A DNA stretch of 13,377 nucleotides from an uncultured Caulobacteraceae bacterium (GTDB taxonomy: Bacteria; Pseudomonadota; Alphaproteobacteria; Caulobacterales; Caulobacteraceae), in assembly GCA_946482375.1 (NCBI GenBank), contig CAMLRH010000037.1, positions 1 through 13,377 on the forward strand, given 5' to 3'. Shown in pieces: positions 6,610 to 13,300 of this stretch. Positions within the stretch are counted from its first letter, which is position 1. Each line of letters opens with the position of its first letter. A program made the position numbers and the translations under genes. The notes under the pieces are model-generated. The model did no database searches, had not been told where the DNA came from, and saw only the letters and a program-made list of their open reading frames with translations.

Positions 6610-7893
6610 TCAGGCCTGTTCCGTGGCCTTTTCGGCTTCACGAAGCTGGCGGGCCTCCTGCTTCTGCCGCTGGGCCATGCGCTCCTGGTATTCGGACGGC
6701 CAGACGATCGGCACGTTGAGGCAGACGCTCTGGGTCGGCAGCACGTCGCGCCAGTCGGCGATCAGCTGCTTGTAGGAACGGCCGACGGCGCGGATCTGGC
6801 GGTTGAGGTCGTAGAGGCCGACGGGGTGGACGCGGTTGTTCTTCTCCCGCAGCGCCGTGTCCCAGTCGGTCTGGTCGGTCAGCGAGTACCAGGTGAAGCC
6901 GACGGTCGGCACGCCGGCGTTGCGGACGCGCAGCACATTGGCCCACTCCTTCCAGAGCCAGTTCACCGCCTCGTCGCCGTTGGGGCCTTCGACGATGTTG
7001 GTCTCTGTGTGCATCACCGGCAGGCGGTAGCGGTCGTAGTACTGCCGGGTGATTTCCGAGTAGCCGAAGATCTCGCCCGATGCGCGGGTGTGGCCGTCGG
7101 CGCTGACCCGGTGCTCGTTGGTCCAGTAGTAGTCGTTGCCGAGGATGCAGTGGTGGCGGAGGCTCTTCGACAGGAAGAAGTGGTACTCCTCCCGCGTCAT
7201 GCCGCAGTCCATCAGGTACTCGTACATCTCCGAGTCGACCCGGTGGCCGTAGTTGAGGTCGAGCGACAGGAACCGCATCGAGTTCATGATCTCGGCCGGC
7301 TTGATCGCCTTGGGGTTCTCGGCGTGGAAGTACTCCGAGCTCTCCGACTGGATGAAGATGGCGTCGGGGCGGACCTCGAGGATGGCCTTCATGGCCAGCA
7401 CGTTGGCCTTCACCAGGTGCTTCAGCGCGGTGACGAAGGTGACGTCGCTCGTGCCCTGCTCGTTCCACCAGCCGTACTTGGCCGAGAACAGCGCGCAGAT
7501 GAACATCTCGTTGACCGGGGTGTAGAGCTGCACCCAGGGGAAGCGCTCGGCGAAGGCGCGGGCGTAGCCGGCGAAGAGCTCGGGGAAGTCGGGGTTCTGG
7601 AAGTCGCCGATCCAGTCAGGCACGCCGAAGTGGCAGAGGTCGACGATCGGGGCGATGTCGCGGCGCTGCAGGTCCGCGAAGGTGATGTCGGCGAACTCCC
7701 AGTCGTACTTGCCGACGCCCTGGAAGCTGGTGTGCAGCGGCGGACCGTAGCGCAGGAAGCGGATGCCCAGCTCTTCGAGCAGGTCGAAGTCGGTCTGCCA
7801 GAGCCGGTAGTGGTGGCAGGACTCCATCTGGTCCACGCGGACGCGGCCGTTCTGGATGGTCGGGATGCTATTTTCGATCCCGGTCGCGAACAT
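6610..7893 (-). CDS. Divergent glycoside hydrolase family 1-like protein (putative beta-glycosidase)
   Basis: This 427-residue TIM-barrel glycosidase resembles GH1 beta-glucosidases and beta-galactosidases. The N terminus has the typical FATGIENSIPTI and DQMESCHHY segments, then LGIRFLRYGPP. The acid/base candidate is Glu129 in YTPVNEMF (classical GH1 has NEP), and the nucleophile candidate is Glu297 in MHTETNI (classical has TENG). FTWYSLTDQTDW near 340 matches the GH1 aglycone-side tryptophan region. The last about 25 residues are a charged helical tail rich in Gln, Glu and Arg. There is no signal peptide, so it would act on imported glycosides. It is transcribed with the mutarotase 20 nt downstream. 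ATG 7893 is the first ATG and fits the family N terminus but has poor Shine-Dalgarno support. An in-frame ATT at 7905 has an ideal one. Beta-galactosidase activity is a context guess; a substrate other than galactosides is possible. Confidence 0.8.
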   Translation of the reverse strand: MFATGIENSIPTIQNGRVRVDQMESCHHYRLWQTDFDLLEELGIRFLRYGPPLHTSFQGVGKYDWEFADITFADLQRRDIAPIVDLCHFGVPDWIGDFQNPDFPELFAGYARAFAERFPWVQLYTPVNEMFICALFSAKYGWWNEQGTSDVTFVTALKHLVKANVLAMKAILEVRPDAIFIQSESSEYFHAENPKAIKPAEIMNSMRFLSLDLNYGHRVDSEMYEYLMDCGMTREEYHFFLSKSLRHHCILGNDYYWTNEHRVSADGHTRASGEIFGYSEITRQYYDRYRLPVMHTETNIVEGPNGDEAVNWLWKEWANVLRVRNAGVPTVGFTWYSLTDQTDWDTALREKNNRVHPVGLYDLNRQIRAVGRSYKQLIADWRDVLPTQSVCLNVPIVWPSEYQERMAQRQKQEARQLREAEKATEQA

Positions 7894-7912
7894 AAAGGCG
7901 GAAATAGCGCGA

Positions 7913-7918
7913 CCCTCC
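7913..7918 (-). promoter_or_regulatory. Shine-Dalgarno site spaced for an ATT start of the glycosidase
   Basis: GGAGGG on the minus strand is 7 nt from the in-frame codon ATT 7905 but 19 nt from ATG 7893. No in-frame ATG, GTG or TTG lies upstream before a stop. Either initiation is at ATT, adding four residues, or this match is incidental. Confidence 0.3.
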
Positions 7919-8005
7919 GACTTCCAGGCGCGTTTGCGGGCTCCGTCGCCTTAACGACAGAGCCGCAGCTAAGGTTCACTGAAATCGCGGGTCGGGACGC
8001 CGCCG

Positions 8006-8233
8006 CTATTCGGCGGGGGCGCCGTTGATCTTGCGGCAGCGGGCAATGCCCGTGATGCCGTCGGCGCCGGTGTCGAGATTGCGGACCCAGACCTTGTCAC
8101 CCACCACCGCCATCACCGTGAAGTGCGGATAGTGGTTGGGCCCGGTGCGAACCATGTCGCCGGTCTGGATGTCTTCGTCGTACTCCCGATCGTGTACGAT
8201 GTCGTACAGGTCGGAATAGCTGATCTGAGCCAC
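8006..8233 (-). CDS. Small conserved-looking hypothetical protein, SH3-like barrel candidate
   Basis: This 75-residue protein starts at GTG 8233, preceded by a strong GGGAGGGG site with a 5-nt or shorter spacer. The N-terminal 25 residues are acidic and Tyr-rich (SYSDLYDIVHDREYDED). They are followed by a beta-rich core, GDMVRTGPNHYPHFTVMAVV then GDKVWVRN, whose spacing recalls small GD-x-V barrel proteins such as the DUF2158/YodC type. That link is a pattern impression, not a search result. The C terminus reads GIARCRKINGAPAE. There is no membrane segment or signal peptide, and no enzyme motif. It is divergent from the lactonase operon and lies 112 bp upstream of the glycosidase start on the same strand, so it could share a transcript with it. 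Its role is unknown and need not concern sugar metabolism. Confidence 0.75.
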   Translation of the reverse strand: MAQISYSDLYDIVHDREYDEDIQTGDMVRTGPNHYPHFTVMAVVGDKVWVRNLDTGADGITGIARCRKINGAPAE

Positions 8234-8250
8234 GGGACCCCTCCCGATTC

Positions 8251-8313
8251 GTTATGTCCTCATATGTTAGACACAGTCAGTATGAATGGAACCGAAACGT
8301 GGCCTGACGAGTT
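8251..8313. promoter_or_regulatory. Divergent promoter region with candidate operator and EcfG-like promoter
   Basis: The 143-bp gap between the small gene and the lactonase operon has lower GC than its surroundings. TGTTAGACA (8265-8273) is a short palindrome that fits the GT-N3-AC core typical of FadR-type GntR regulators. GGAAC at 8288-8292 is followed after 17 nt by AGTT at 8310-8313, which is one base off the GGAAC-N16/17-CGTT pattern of alphaproteobacterial general-stress sigma promoters. It is oriented toward the lactonase operon. Both are weak single-site matches. Confidence 0.25.
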
Positions 8314-8376
8314 GTCGCACTCCGCCTGAGCCGGGAACCGGGTTTTGGCGAGGCCATCCGGAGAGGCGAAAGCTTC

Positions 8377-9234
8377 ATGGAAACAAGGGTTTGGTGTGCC
8401 TTCGAGGCTTCGAACACCCTTGGCGAAGGGCCCGTGTGGGACCCCATGGCGAGCCGGCTCTACTGGTTCGATATAAAACAAGCTCTGCTGTATTGGGGTG
8501 ATCCGAATACTGGGAATCAAGGGTGCTGGAAGCTTCACTGTAGAGCCAGCGCGGCCGTTATACGGCGCGCGGGCGGACTTTTGCTGGCGACCGAAGACGG
8601 GCTGGCAGACTTCGACACGGCGACGGGAAGCTTGAGCATTCGGGAGCCACTGGATCTCGGGCCGGGCTTTCGCTCCAACGACGGCAAGATCGACGTTCGC
8701 GGCCGCTTCTGGTGGGGCACGATGGACGACGACGGCGGCAAGCGGCCGGGTGTCCTCTACCGCTACGATCCCGACGGGACGCTGGCGCCGGTCGTCGACG
8801 ACATCCACATCGTCAACACAGTGTCCTGCTCGCCGGACGGACGGACCTATTATCTGGCGGACTCGAAGCGCGGCGTGATCTGGGTCTTCGACATGGACGA
8901 GGCCGGGCGGCTCTCGAACCGGCGGGTGTTCGTGGAGACGGACGGTCCCGACGGCTCGGCGGTGGACGTCGATGGCTACCTCTGGAACGCGCAGTGGGGA
9001 TCGTGGCGGGTTGTACGCTACGCCCCGGACGGCTCGGTGGACTGCATCGTCGAGGTCCCGGTGGAGCAGCCGTCGAGCTGCGCCTTTGGGGGTGATGACA
9101 TGACCACCCTCTTCATCACCACCGCCCGCGAGGACCTGTCCGAGGACGCGCTGGCCGGGCAGCCGTGGGCGGGGTCGGTGCTGGCGTTCGAGGCGGGCGT
9201 AAAAGGGCTTTCATTGCCGAGCTTCGCGGGCTGA
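8377..9234 (+). CDS. SMP-30/gluconolactonase family sugar lactonase (putative galactonolactonase)
   Basis: This 285-residue six-bladed propeller hydrolyses aldonolactones to the free acid using one divalent metal ion. Metal ligands expected for the family are visible: Glu17 in LGEGPVWD, Asn147 in IVNTVSCSPD and Asp192 in GPDGSAVDVDG. Substrate-binding Asn101 lies in RSNDGKID. Most relatives have SNGLAWSPD around the second ligand, so VNTVSCSPD is a variant that keeps the Asn. The last blade is short for the family (ends GLSLPSFAG). Start ATG 8377 follows GAGAGG with a 10-nt spacer. It is the first gene of the plus-strand sugar operon, 49 bp ahead of the dehydratase. Codons 29-51 are much AT-richer than the rest of the gene. 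It would open the lactone made by the SDR dehydrogenase. Gluconolactone or another aldonolactone is an alternative substrate. Confidence 0.88.
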   Translation: METRVWCAFEASNTLGEGPVWDPMASRLYWFDIKQALLYWGDPNTGNQGCWKLHCRASAAVIRRAGGLLLATEDGLADFDTATGSLSIREPLDLGPGFRSNDGKIDVRGRFWWGTMDDDGGKRPGVLYRYDPDGTLAPVVDDIHIVNTVSCSPDGRTYYLADSKRGVIWVFDMDEAGRLSNRRVFVETDGPDGSAVDVDGYLWNAQWGSWRVVRYAPDGSVDCIVEVPVEQPSSCAFGGDDMTTLFITTAREDLSEDALAGQPWAGSVLAFEAGVKGLSLPSFAG

Positions 9235-9283
9235 ACCTTGGGCGCCCGCGCGGGTTAAGAGAGGGGGGACGAGGGAGCCTGCC

Positions 9284-11014
9284 GTGACGGACAAGAAGAC
9301 GCCGCTTCGCAGCCAGCGTTCCTACGGCAAGCTCGACCGCGACGGCTTCATTCACAGGAGCTGGATCAAGGGAACGGGCCTGCCCGACCACGTCTTCGAC
9401 GGCCGCCCGATCATCGGCATCTGCAACACCTGGTCGGAGTTGGTCACCTGCCAGGCGCACCTGCGCGAGCTGGCGGAATACGTGAAGCGCGGCGTCTGGG
9501 AGGCCGGCGGGGCGCCGATCGAGTTCCCGGCCATGAGCCTGCCCGAGACGCAGATGCGGCCCACCGCGATGCTGTTTCGCAACCTGCTGGCCATGGAGGT
9601 CGAGGAGAGCATCCGCGGCAACCCGATCGACGGGGTCGTGCTGCTCGGCGGCTGCGACAAGACCACGCCGGGGCAGCTGATGGGGGCGGCGAGCGTGGAC
9701 CTGCCGACGATGGTGCTGTCCTCGGGGCCCATGCTGAACGGCAAGTTCGAGGGCCGCGACATCGGCTCCGGCACGGACGTCTGGCGGTTCAGCGAGGCGG
9801 TGCGGGCGGGCGAGATGAGCCTGGCGGACTTCATGAAGGCCGAGAGCGGGATGAGCCGATCAAACGGCGTGTGCAACACCATGGGCACGGCCTCGACGAT
9901 GGCCAGCCTGGTCGAGGCGCTGGGCATGAGCCTGCCCGACAACGCCGCCCTCCCCGGCCCCGATGCGCGGAGGAAGCGGCTGGCGCACCTGACCGGCAAC
10001 CGCATCGTCGAGCTGGTGAAGGAGGACGTGCGGCTATCGCGGATCGTCACCCGCGAGGCGTTCGAGAACGCCATCCTGGTGCATGCCGCCATCGGCGGGT
10101 CGACCAACGCGGTGGTTCACCTGCTGGCGCTGGCGGGACGGGTCGGTGTGGAGCTGACGCTGGACGACTTCGACCGCATAGGTCGTGAAGCGCCTTTGCT
10201 AGTGAATTTAATGCCTTCCGGGAAATATCTGATGGAAGATTTTTGCTACGCCGGCGGCGTGCCGGCGGTGCTGAGGGAACTCGGCGACCGGCTGCGCGGC
10301 GAGGCGATGACTGTCGGCGGCCACACCCAGGCCGAGATCGCGGCGACCGGCGAGGTTTACAATCGCGAGGTCATCGGCTCGATGGAGGCGCCCATCGGGC
10401 CGTCCTCGGGGGTGTGGGTGCTGCGGGGCAACCTCTGCCCGCATGGCGCCATCCTGAAGCCGTCCGCCGCGACGCCGGACCTGCTGACCCACCGGGCCCG
10501 CGCCGTCGTGTTCGAGGACATCGAGGACTACAAGGCGCGCATCGACGATCCGGACCTGCCGGCGGACGAGAACTCCATCCTGGTGCTGAAGGGCTGCGGG
10601 CCGAAGGGCTATCCGGGAATGCCCGAGGTCGGGAACATGGCGCTTCCGCGCAAGCTGCTGGCGAAGGGCGTGCGCGACATGGTCCGCATCTCCGACGCGC
10701 GCATGAGCGGTACCGCGTACGGTACGGTAATTCTTCATGTTTCCCCGGAATCGGAGGCAGGCGGGATGCTGGCGCTGGTGCAGACCGGCGACGAGATCGC
10801 CTTCGACGGCCCGAACCGGCGGCTGGACCTGATGGTCGAAGAGGCCGAGCTGGCGCGGCGGCGGCAGGCGTGGGAGGCCAACCGCCGGCCGAGCGACTTC
10901 ACCCGCGGCTGGTACAAGCTCTACATCGACACCGTCCTGCAGGCCGACAAGGGCGCCGACCTCGACTTCCTGGTCGGCAAGTCGAGCGCCGACGTGACGC
11001 GGGAGTCGCACTGA
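9284..11014 (+). CDS. IlvD/EDD-family sugar-acid dehydratase (putative galactonate dehydratase)
   Basis: This 576-residue enzyme removes water from an aldonate to give a 2-keto-3-deoxy acid. Cys56 (TCQAHL), Cys124 (GGCDKTTPG) and Cys197 (NGVCNTMGT) show spacings of 68 and 73. These are the spacings I recall for the [2Fe-2S] ligands of Rhizobium arabonate dehydratase and Caulobacter xylonate dehydratase. The general base candidate is Ser475 in RMSGTAYGT, followed by HVSPESEAGG. Length and motifs place it with sugar-acid dehydratases rather than dihydroxyacid dehydratase (IlvD proper). Start GTG 9284 has GAGGGAG 6 nt upstream. The stop overlaps the SDR start by 1 nt. With dgoK and dgoA downstream, galactonate is the likely substrate, replacing the unrelated enolase-type DgoD of enterics. 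Two stretches (about 10193-10247 and 10709-10750) use rare AT-rich codons unlike the rest of the gene. Confidence 0.9.
   Translation: MTDKKTPLRSQRSYGKLDRDGFIHRSWIKGTGLPDHVFDGRPIIGICNTWSELVTCQAHLRELAEYVKRGVWEAGGAPIEFPAMSLPETQMRPTAMLFRNLLAMEVEESIRGNPIDGVVLLGGCDKTTPGQLMGAASVDLPTMVLSSGPMLNGKFEGRDIGSGTDVWRFSEAVRAGEMSLADFMKAESGMSRSNGVCNTMGTASTMASLVEALGMSLPDNAALPGPDARRKRLAHLTGNRIVELVKEDVRLSRIVTREAFENAILVHAAIGGSTNAVVHLLALAGRVGVELTLDDFDRIGREAPLLVNLMPSGKYLMEDFCYAGGVPAVLRELGDRLRGEAMTVGGHTQAEIAATGEVYNREVIGSMEAPIGPSSGVWVLRGNLCPHGAILKPSAATPDLLTHRARAVVFEDIEDYKARIDDPDLPADENSILVLKGCGPKGYPGMPEVGNMALPRKLLAKGVRDMVRISDARMSGTAYGTVILHVSPESEAGGMLALVQTGDEIAFDGPNRRLDLMVEEAELARRRQAWEANRRPSDFTRGWYKLYIDTVLQADKGADLDFLVGKSSADVTRESH
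10710..10725. repeat. Hairpin GTACCG-CGTA-CGGTAC inside the dehydratase gene
   Basis: This is a perfect 6-bp stem with a 4-nt loop just after the codon for catalytic Ser475, overlapping the second AT-rich codon island. The encoded residues (GTAYGT) are family-conserved, so the hairpin may simply follow from codon choice. It could otherwise affect mRNA structure. Confidence 0.4.
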
Positions 11015-11763
11015 TGGCGTTCGCGACCTACCCCAGCCTCGAGGGCAAGGTGGTCTTCATCACCGGCGGCGCGTCGGGCATCGGGGCCGTGGTGGTCGAG
11101 CAGTTCCATGCGCAGCGGGCGAAGGTCGCCTTCATCGACATCGACGAGGCGGCGGGAACGGCCTTGCAGGCGAAGCTCTCCGGGACGTGGTTCCGGCGCT
11201 GCGACGTGACCGACGCGGCCGCCTTGCAGGACGCCATCGGCGCGGCGGCGCAGGCGCTGGGGCCGATCGCGGTGCTGATCAACAACGTCGCCAACGACAC
11301 CCGCCACAAGGCCGCCGAGACCTCACCGCACGCTTGGCGCAAGGGGCTGGCGGTCAACCTCGATCCCGCCTTCATCGCCTCGACGGCCTGCTACCCGATG
11401 ATGAAGGAATCAGGCGGCGGCGTGATCGTAAATGTCAGTTCGATCAACGCCTTGCTGGGACCTGCTGAGATGGCGGGCTACGTCGCCGCCAAGGGCGCGA
11501 TCAACGCCATGTCGAAGTCGCTGGCCCGCGAGTGGGGCGCCGACAACATCCGGGTCAATGCGCTGTCGCCCGGCTGGGTGATCACCGAGCGGCAGCTGAA
11601 GCTGTGGCTCACGCCAGAAGCCGAGGCTGACTGGATGAAACAGGTCGCGCTGCAGGAGCGGATCATGCCCGAGGACATCGCCCGGCTCATGCTGTTCCTG
11701 GCCAGCGACGACGCCCAGATGATCACCGGCCAGAACCTCGTCATCGACGGCGGGCGGACCTGA
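11014..11763 (+). CDS. SDR-family sugar 1-dehydrogenase (putative galactose dehydrogenase, XylB-like)
   Basis: This 249-residue classical short-chain dehydrogenase oxidises an aldose to its lactone with NAD(P)+. It shows the nucleotide-binding TGGASGIG (near 15-22), an acidic DID after beta-2 that favours NAD+, NNVAND in place of the common NNAG, catalytic Ser143 (VSSIN), Tyr156 and Lys160 (YVAAK), and a PGWVITERQ loop. The YPSLEGK start, NDTRHK after the Asn motif, KLWLTPE and the C-terminal IDGG resemble Caulobacter xylose dehydrogenase XylB as I remember it. ATG 11014 overlaps the dehydratase stop by one base (TGATG), indicating translational coupling. The frame is open further upstream inside the dehydratase gene, but that is a shadow. 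The dgoK and dgoA neighbours suggest galactose as substrate. Arabinose, fucose or xylose oxidation cannot be excluded from sequence. Confidence 0.88.
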   Translation: MAFATYPSLEGKVVFITGGASGIGAVVVEQFHAQRAKVAFIDIDEAAGTALQAKLSGTWFRRCDVTDAAALQDAIGAAAQALGPIAVLINNVANDTRHKAAETSPHAWRKGLAVNLDPAFIASTACYPMMKESGGGVIVNVSSINALLGPAEMAGYVAAKGAINAMSKSLAREWGADNIRVNALSPGWVITERQLKLWLTPEAEADWMKQVALQERIMPEDIARLMLFLASDDAQMITGQNLVIDGGRT

Positions 11764-12669
11764 ATGGCCGCCCCCGCCTTCCTTGCCTGCGACTGGGGGA
11801 CGACCAACCTGCGCGCCTGGCTGGTCGGCGGCGACGGCGAGGTGCTGGCCGAACGGGAGTTGGCGCTGGGCGTCTCCAAGCTCGGTCCCGGCGAGGCGCA
11901 GGCGCGGTTCGAGAGCGAGGTGCGGCCGGCGCTGAATGCGCAGGGGCTGCCAGCCATCCTCTGCGGCATGATCGGATCGAACCTGGGCTGGAAGGCGGTG
12001 GACTACATCCCCTGCCCGGCCGGGCTTGAGGACCTGCGCGGCGCGCTGGCGAGCGTGGCTGACGGCGTTCGCATCGTGCCGGGCGTGCGGGGCGATGGCA
12101 TCGCCGGCGCGCCGGACGTCATGCGCGGCGAGGAGACCCAGGTGTTCGGCTGGCTGCTGCAGGACGCAGCGCGGATGCGCGGCCGCCACGTCATCTGCCA
12201 CCCCGGCACGCACGCGAAATGGATCCTGGTGGAGGACGGCCGCATCGTACGCTTCATCACCGCCATGACGGGCGAACTGTTCGGGACCCTGAGCAGGCAC
12301 GGCGTGCTGCGGCATGAGGCTCCGGCGAGCGACGAGGCGGCGTTCGATGCCGGTGTGACGGCGGCCGGCGACGGCGGTGCGCTGGCGGCGCGGTTGTTCA
12401 CGGCGCGCTCGCGGGTGGTCGCGGGGGGCGAGGCGCCGGAGTCGACGCCGTCCTATCTCTCCGGCCTGCTGATCGGGGCGGAGGCGGCGGCGCTGCCGCA
12501 ACTGCTCTGCGGCGGGACGGGTTACCCGGTGGTGCTGCTCGGCGACGCCAACCTTTGTCGGTGGTACGGGAGGGCGCTGAAGCGGCTTGGTTTCGAGACT
12601 TCGACCCATGACGGGGAGGCCGCGGCGCTGGCGGCGCTCACCGCCTTGCAGCTGGAGGCGCGGACATGA
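11764..12669 (+). CDS. dgoK: 2-dehydro-3-deoxygalactonokinase
   Basis: This 301-residue kinase phosphorylates 2-keto-3-deoxygalactonate at O6 with ATP. Family landmarks are the phosphate-binding ACDWGTTNLRAW near the N terminus (Asp10), CGMIGSNLGW at about 67-76, PGVRG followed by PDVMRGEETQVFG at about 105-128, HPGTHAKW, and FITAMTGELF with a downstream GVLRH. A C-terminal glycine-rich segment (LCGGTGYPVVLLGDANL) completes the ASKHA-like fold. These blocks are specific to DgoK and are not shared with KDG kinases of the ribokinase (PfkB) family. Length is normal. ATG 11764 directly abuts the SDR stop (TGA-ATG, no gap), and its own stop overlaps dgoA by 4 nt. It commits the operon to the galactonate branch. 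Confidence 0.93.
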   Translation: MAAPAFLACDWGTTNLRAWLVGGDGEVLAERELALGVSKLGPGEAQARFESEVRPALNAQGLPAILCGMIGSNLGWKAVDYIPCPAGLEDLRGALASVADGVRIVPGVRGDGIAGAPDVMRGEETQVFGWLLQDAARMRGRHVICHPGTHAKWILVEDGRIVRFITAMTGELFGTLSRHGVLRHEAPASDEAAFDAGVTAAGDGGALAARLFTARSRVVAGGEAPESTPSYLSGLLIGAEAAALPQLLCGGTGYPVVLLGDANLCRWYGRALKRLGFETSTHDGEAAALAALTALQLEART

Positions 12670-13292
12670 GGCTCATCGACGCCATCGCCGTCTCGCCGGT
12701 CGTCGCCATCGTGCGTGGTGTGACGCCCATGGAGGCGGTGGACATCGCGCAGGCCATCTACGACGGCGGCCTGCGGGCGGTGGAAGTGCCGTTGAACTCC
12801 CCCTCCCCGCTGGAAAGCATCGGGCTCATCGCGGAAGCCTTCGAAGGCCGCATGGCTGTCGGTGCGGGCACCGTGCTGACCGCCGAGGACGTGGATGCAG
12901 TCCAGAGTATTGGCGGCGCCATCATCGTCTCGCCCAACACCAACACCGCCGTCATCCGCCGCGCGGTGGAACTGGGGCTGGACCCGGCGCCGGGGTTCTC
13001 GACGCCGACGGAGGCGTTCGCGGCGGTCGATGCAGGCGCGCGGTATCTGAAGCTGTTTCCCGCTATCAGTTTCGGCCCGGCGCACGTGAAGCAGATCAAG
13101 GCCGTCCTGCCGGGGGACGTGCAGGTGTGGGCCGTCGGCGGTGTCGGGCCAGTGAACATGGCCGAATGGTGGGCCGCCGGCGCGCGAGGGTTTGGGCTGG
13201 GGTCGGAGGTCTATCGGGCTGGGCAGACGCCCGAGGAAACGCTGGCGAAGGCCAAAACGGCATTCGAAACCGCCGCGAAGCTCACCCTCTGA
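12666..13292 (+). CDS. dgoA: 2-dehydro-3-deoxy-6-phosphogalactonate aldolase
   Basis: This 208-residue class I aldolase of the KDPG/KDPGal family splits 2-keto-3-deoxy-6-phosphogalactonate into pyruvate and D-glyceraldehyde-3-phosphate. The Schiff-base lysine is Lys129 in YLKLFPA, the general acid/base is Glu40 in AVEVPLNSP, and Arg17 in IVRGV contacts the substrate. GAGTVLT and the IVSPNTN segment favour DgoA over KDPG aldolase Eda, which normally reads SPG there. WAVGGVGPVNM forms the phosphate-binding loop. ATG 12666 lies in an ATGA overlap with dgoK, so the two are translationally coupled. It is the last gene of the operon and is followed after 8 nt by a strong palindromic repeat. Confidence 0.93.
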   Translation: MRLIDAIAVSPVVAIVRGVTPMEAVDIAQAIYDGGLRAVEVPLNSPSPLESIGLIAEAFEGRMAVGAGTVLTAEDVDAVQSIGGAIIVSPNTNTAVIRRAVELGLDPAPGFSTPTEAFAAVDAGARYLKLFPAISFGPAHVKQIKAVLPGDVQVWAVGGVGPVNMAEWWAAGARGFGLGSEVYRAGQTPEETLAKAKTAFETAAKLTL

Positions 13293-13300
13293 ACCGCTCA

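Noticed and set aside
6826..8028. Plus-strand open frame (400 codons) opposite the glycosidase
   Set aside because: It is antisense to the glycosidase, whose catalytic motifs are intact. The frame is a repetitive Val/Leu/Asp/Glu-rich shadow.
10243..11013. Upstream extension of the SDR frame within the dehydratase gene
   Set aside because: It is a shadow of the dehydratase. The Rossmann motif begins near the ATG at 11014, which overlaps the dehydratase stop in the usual coupled way.
11410..12609. Minus-strand open frame (399 codons) opposite the SDR and dgoK genes
   Set aside because: It spans two well-supported genes on the other strand, and its composition is Arg/Gln/His-rich with no domain. 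It is a high-GC artefact.
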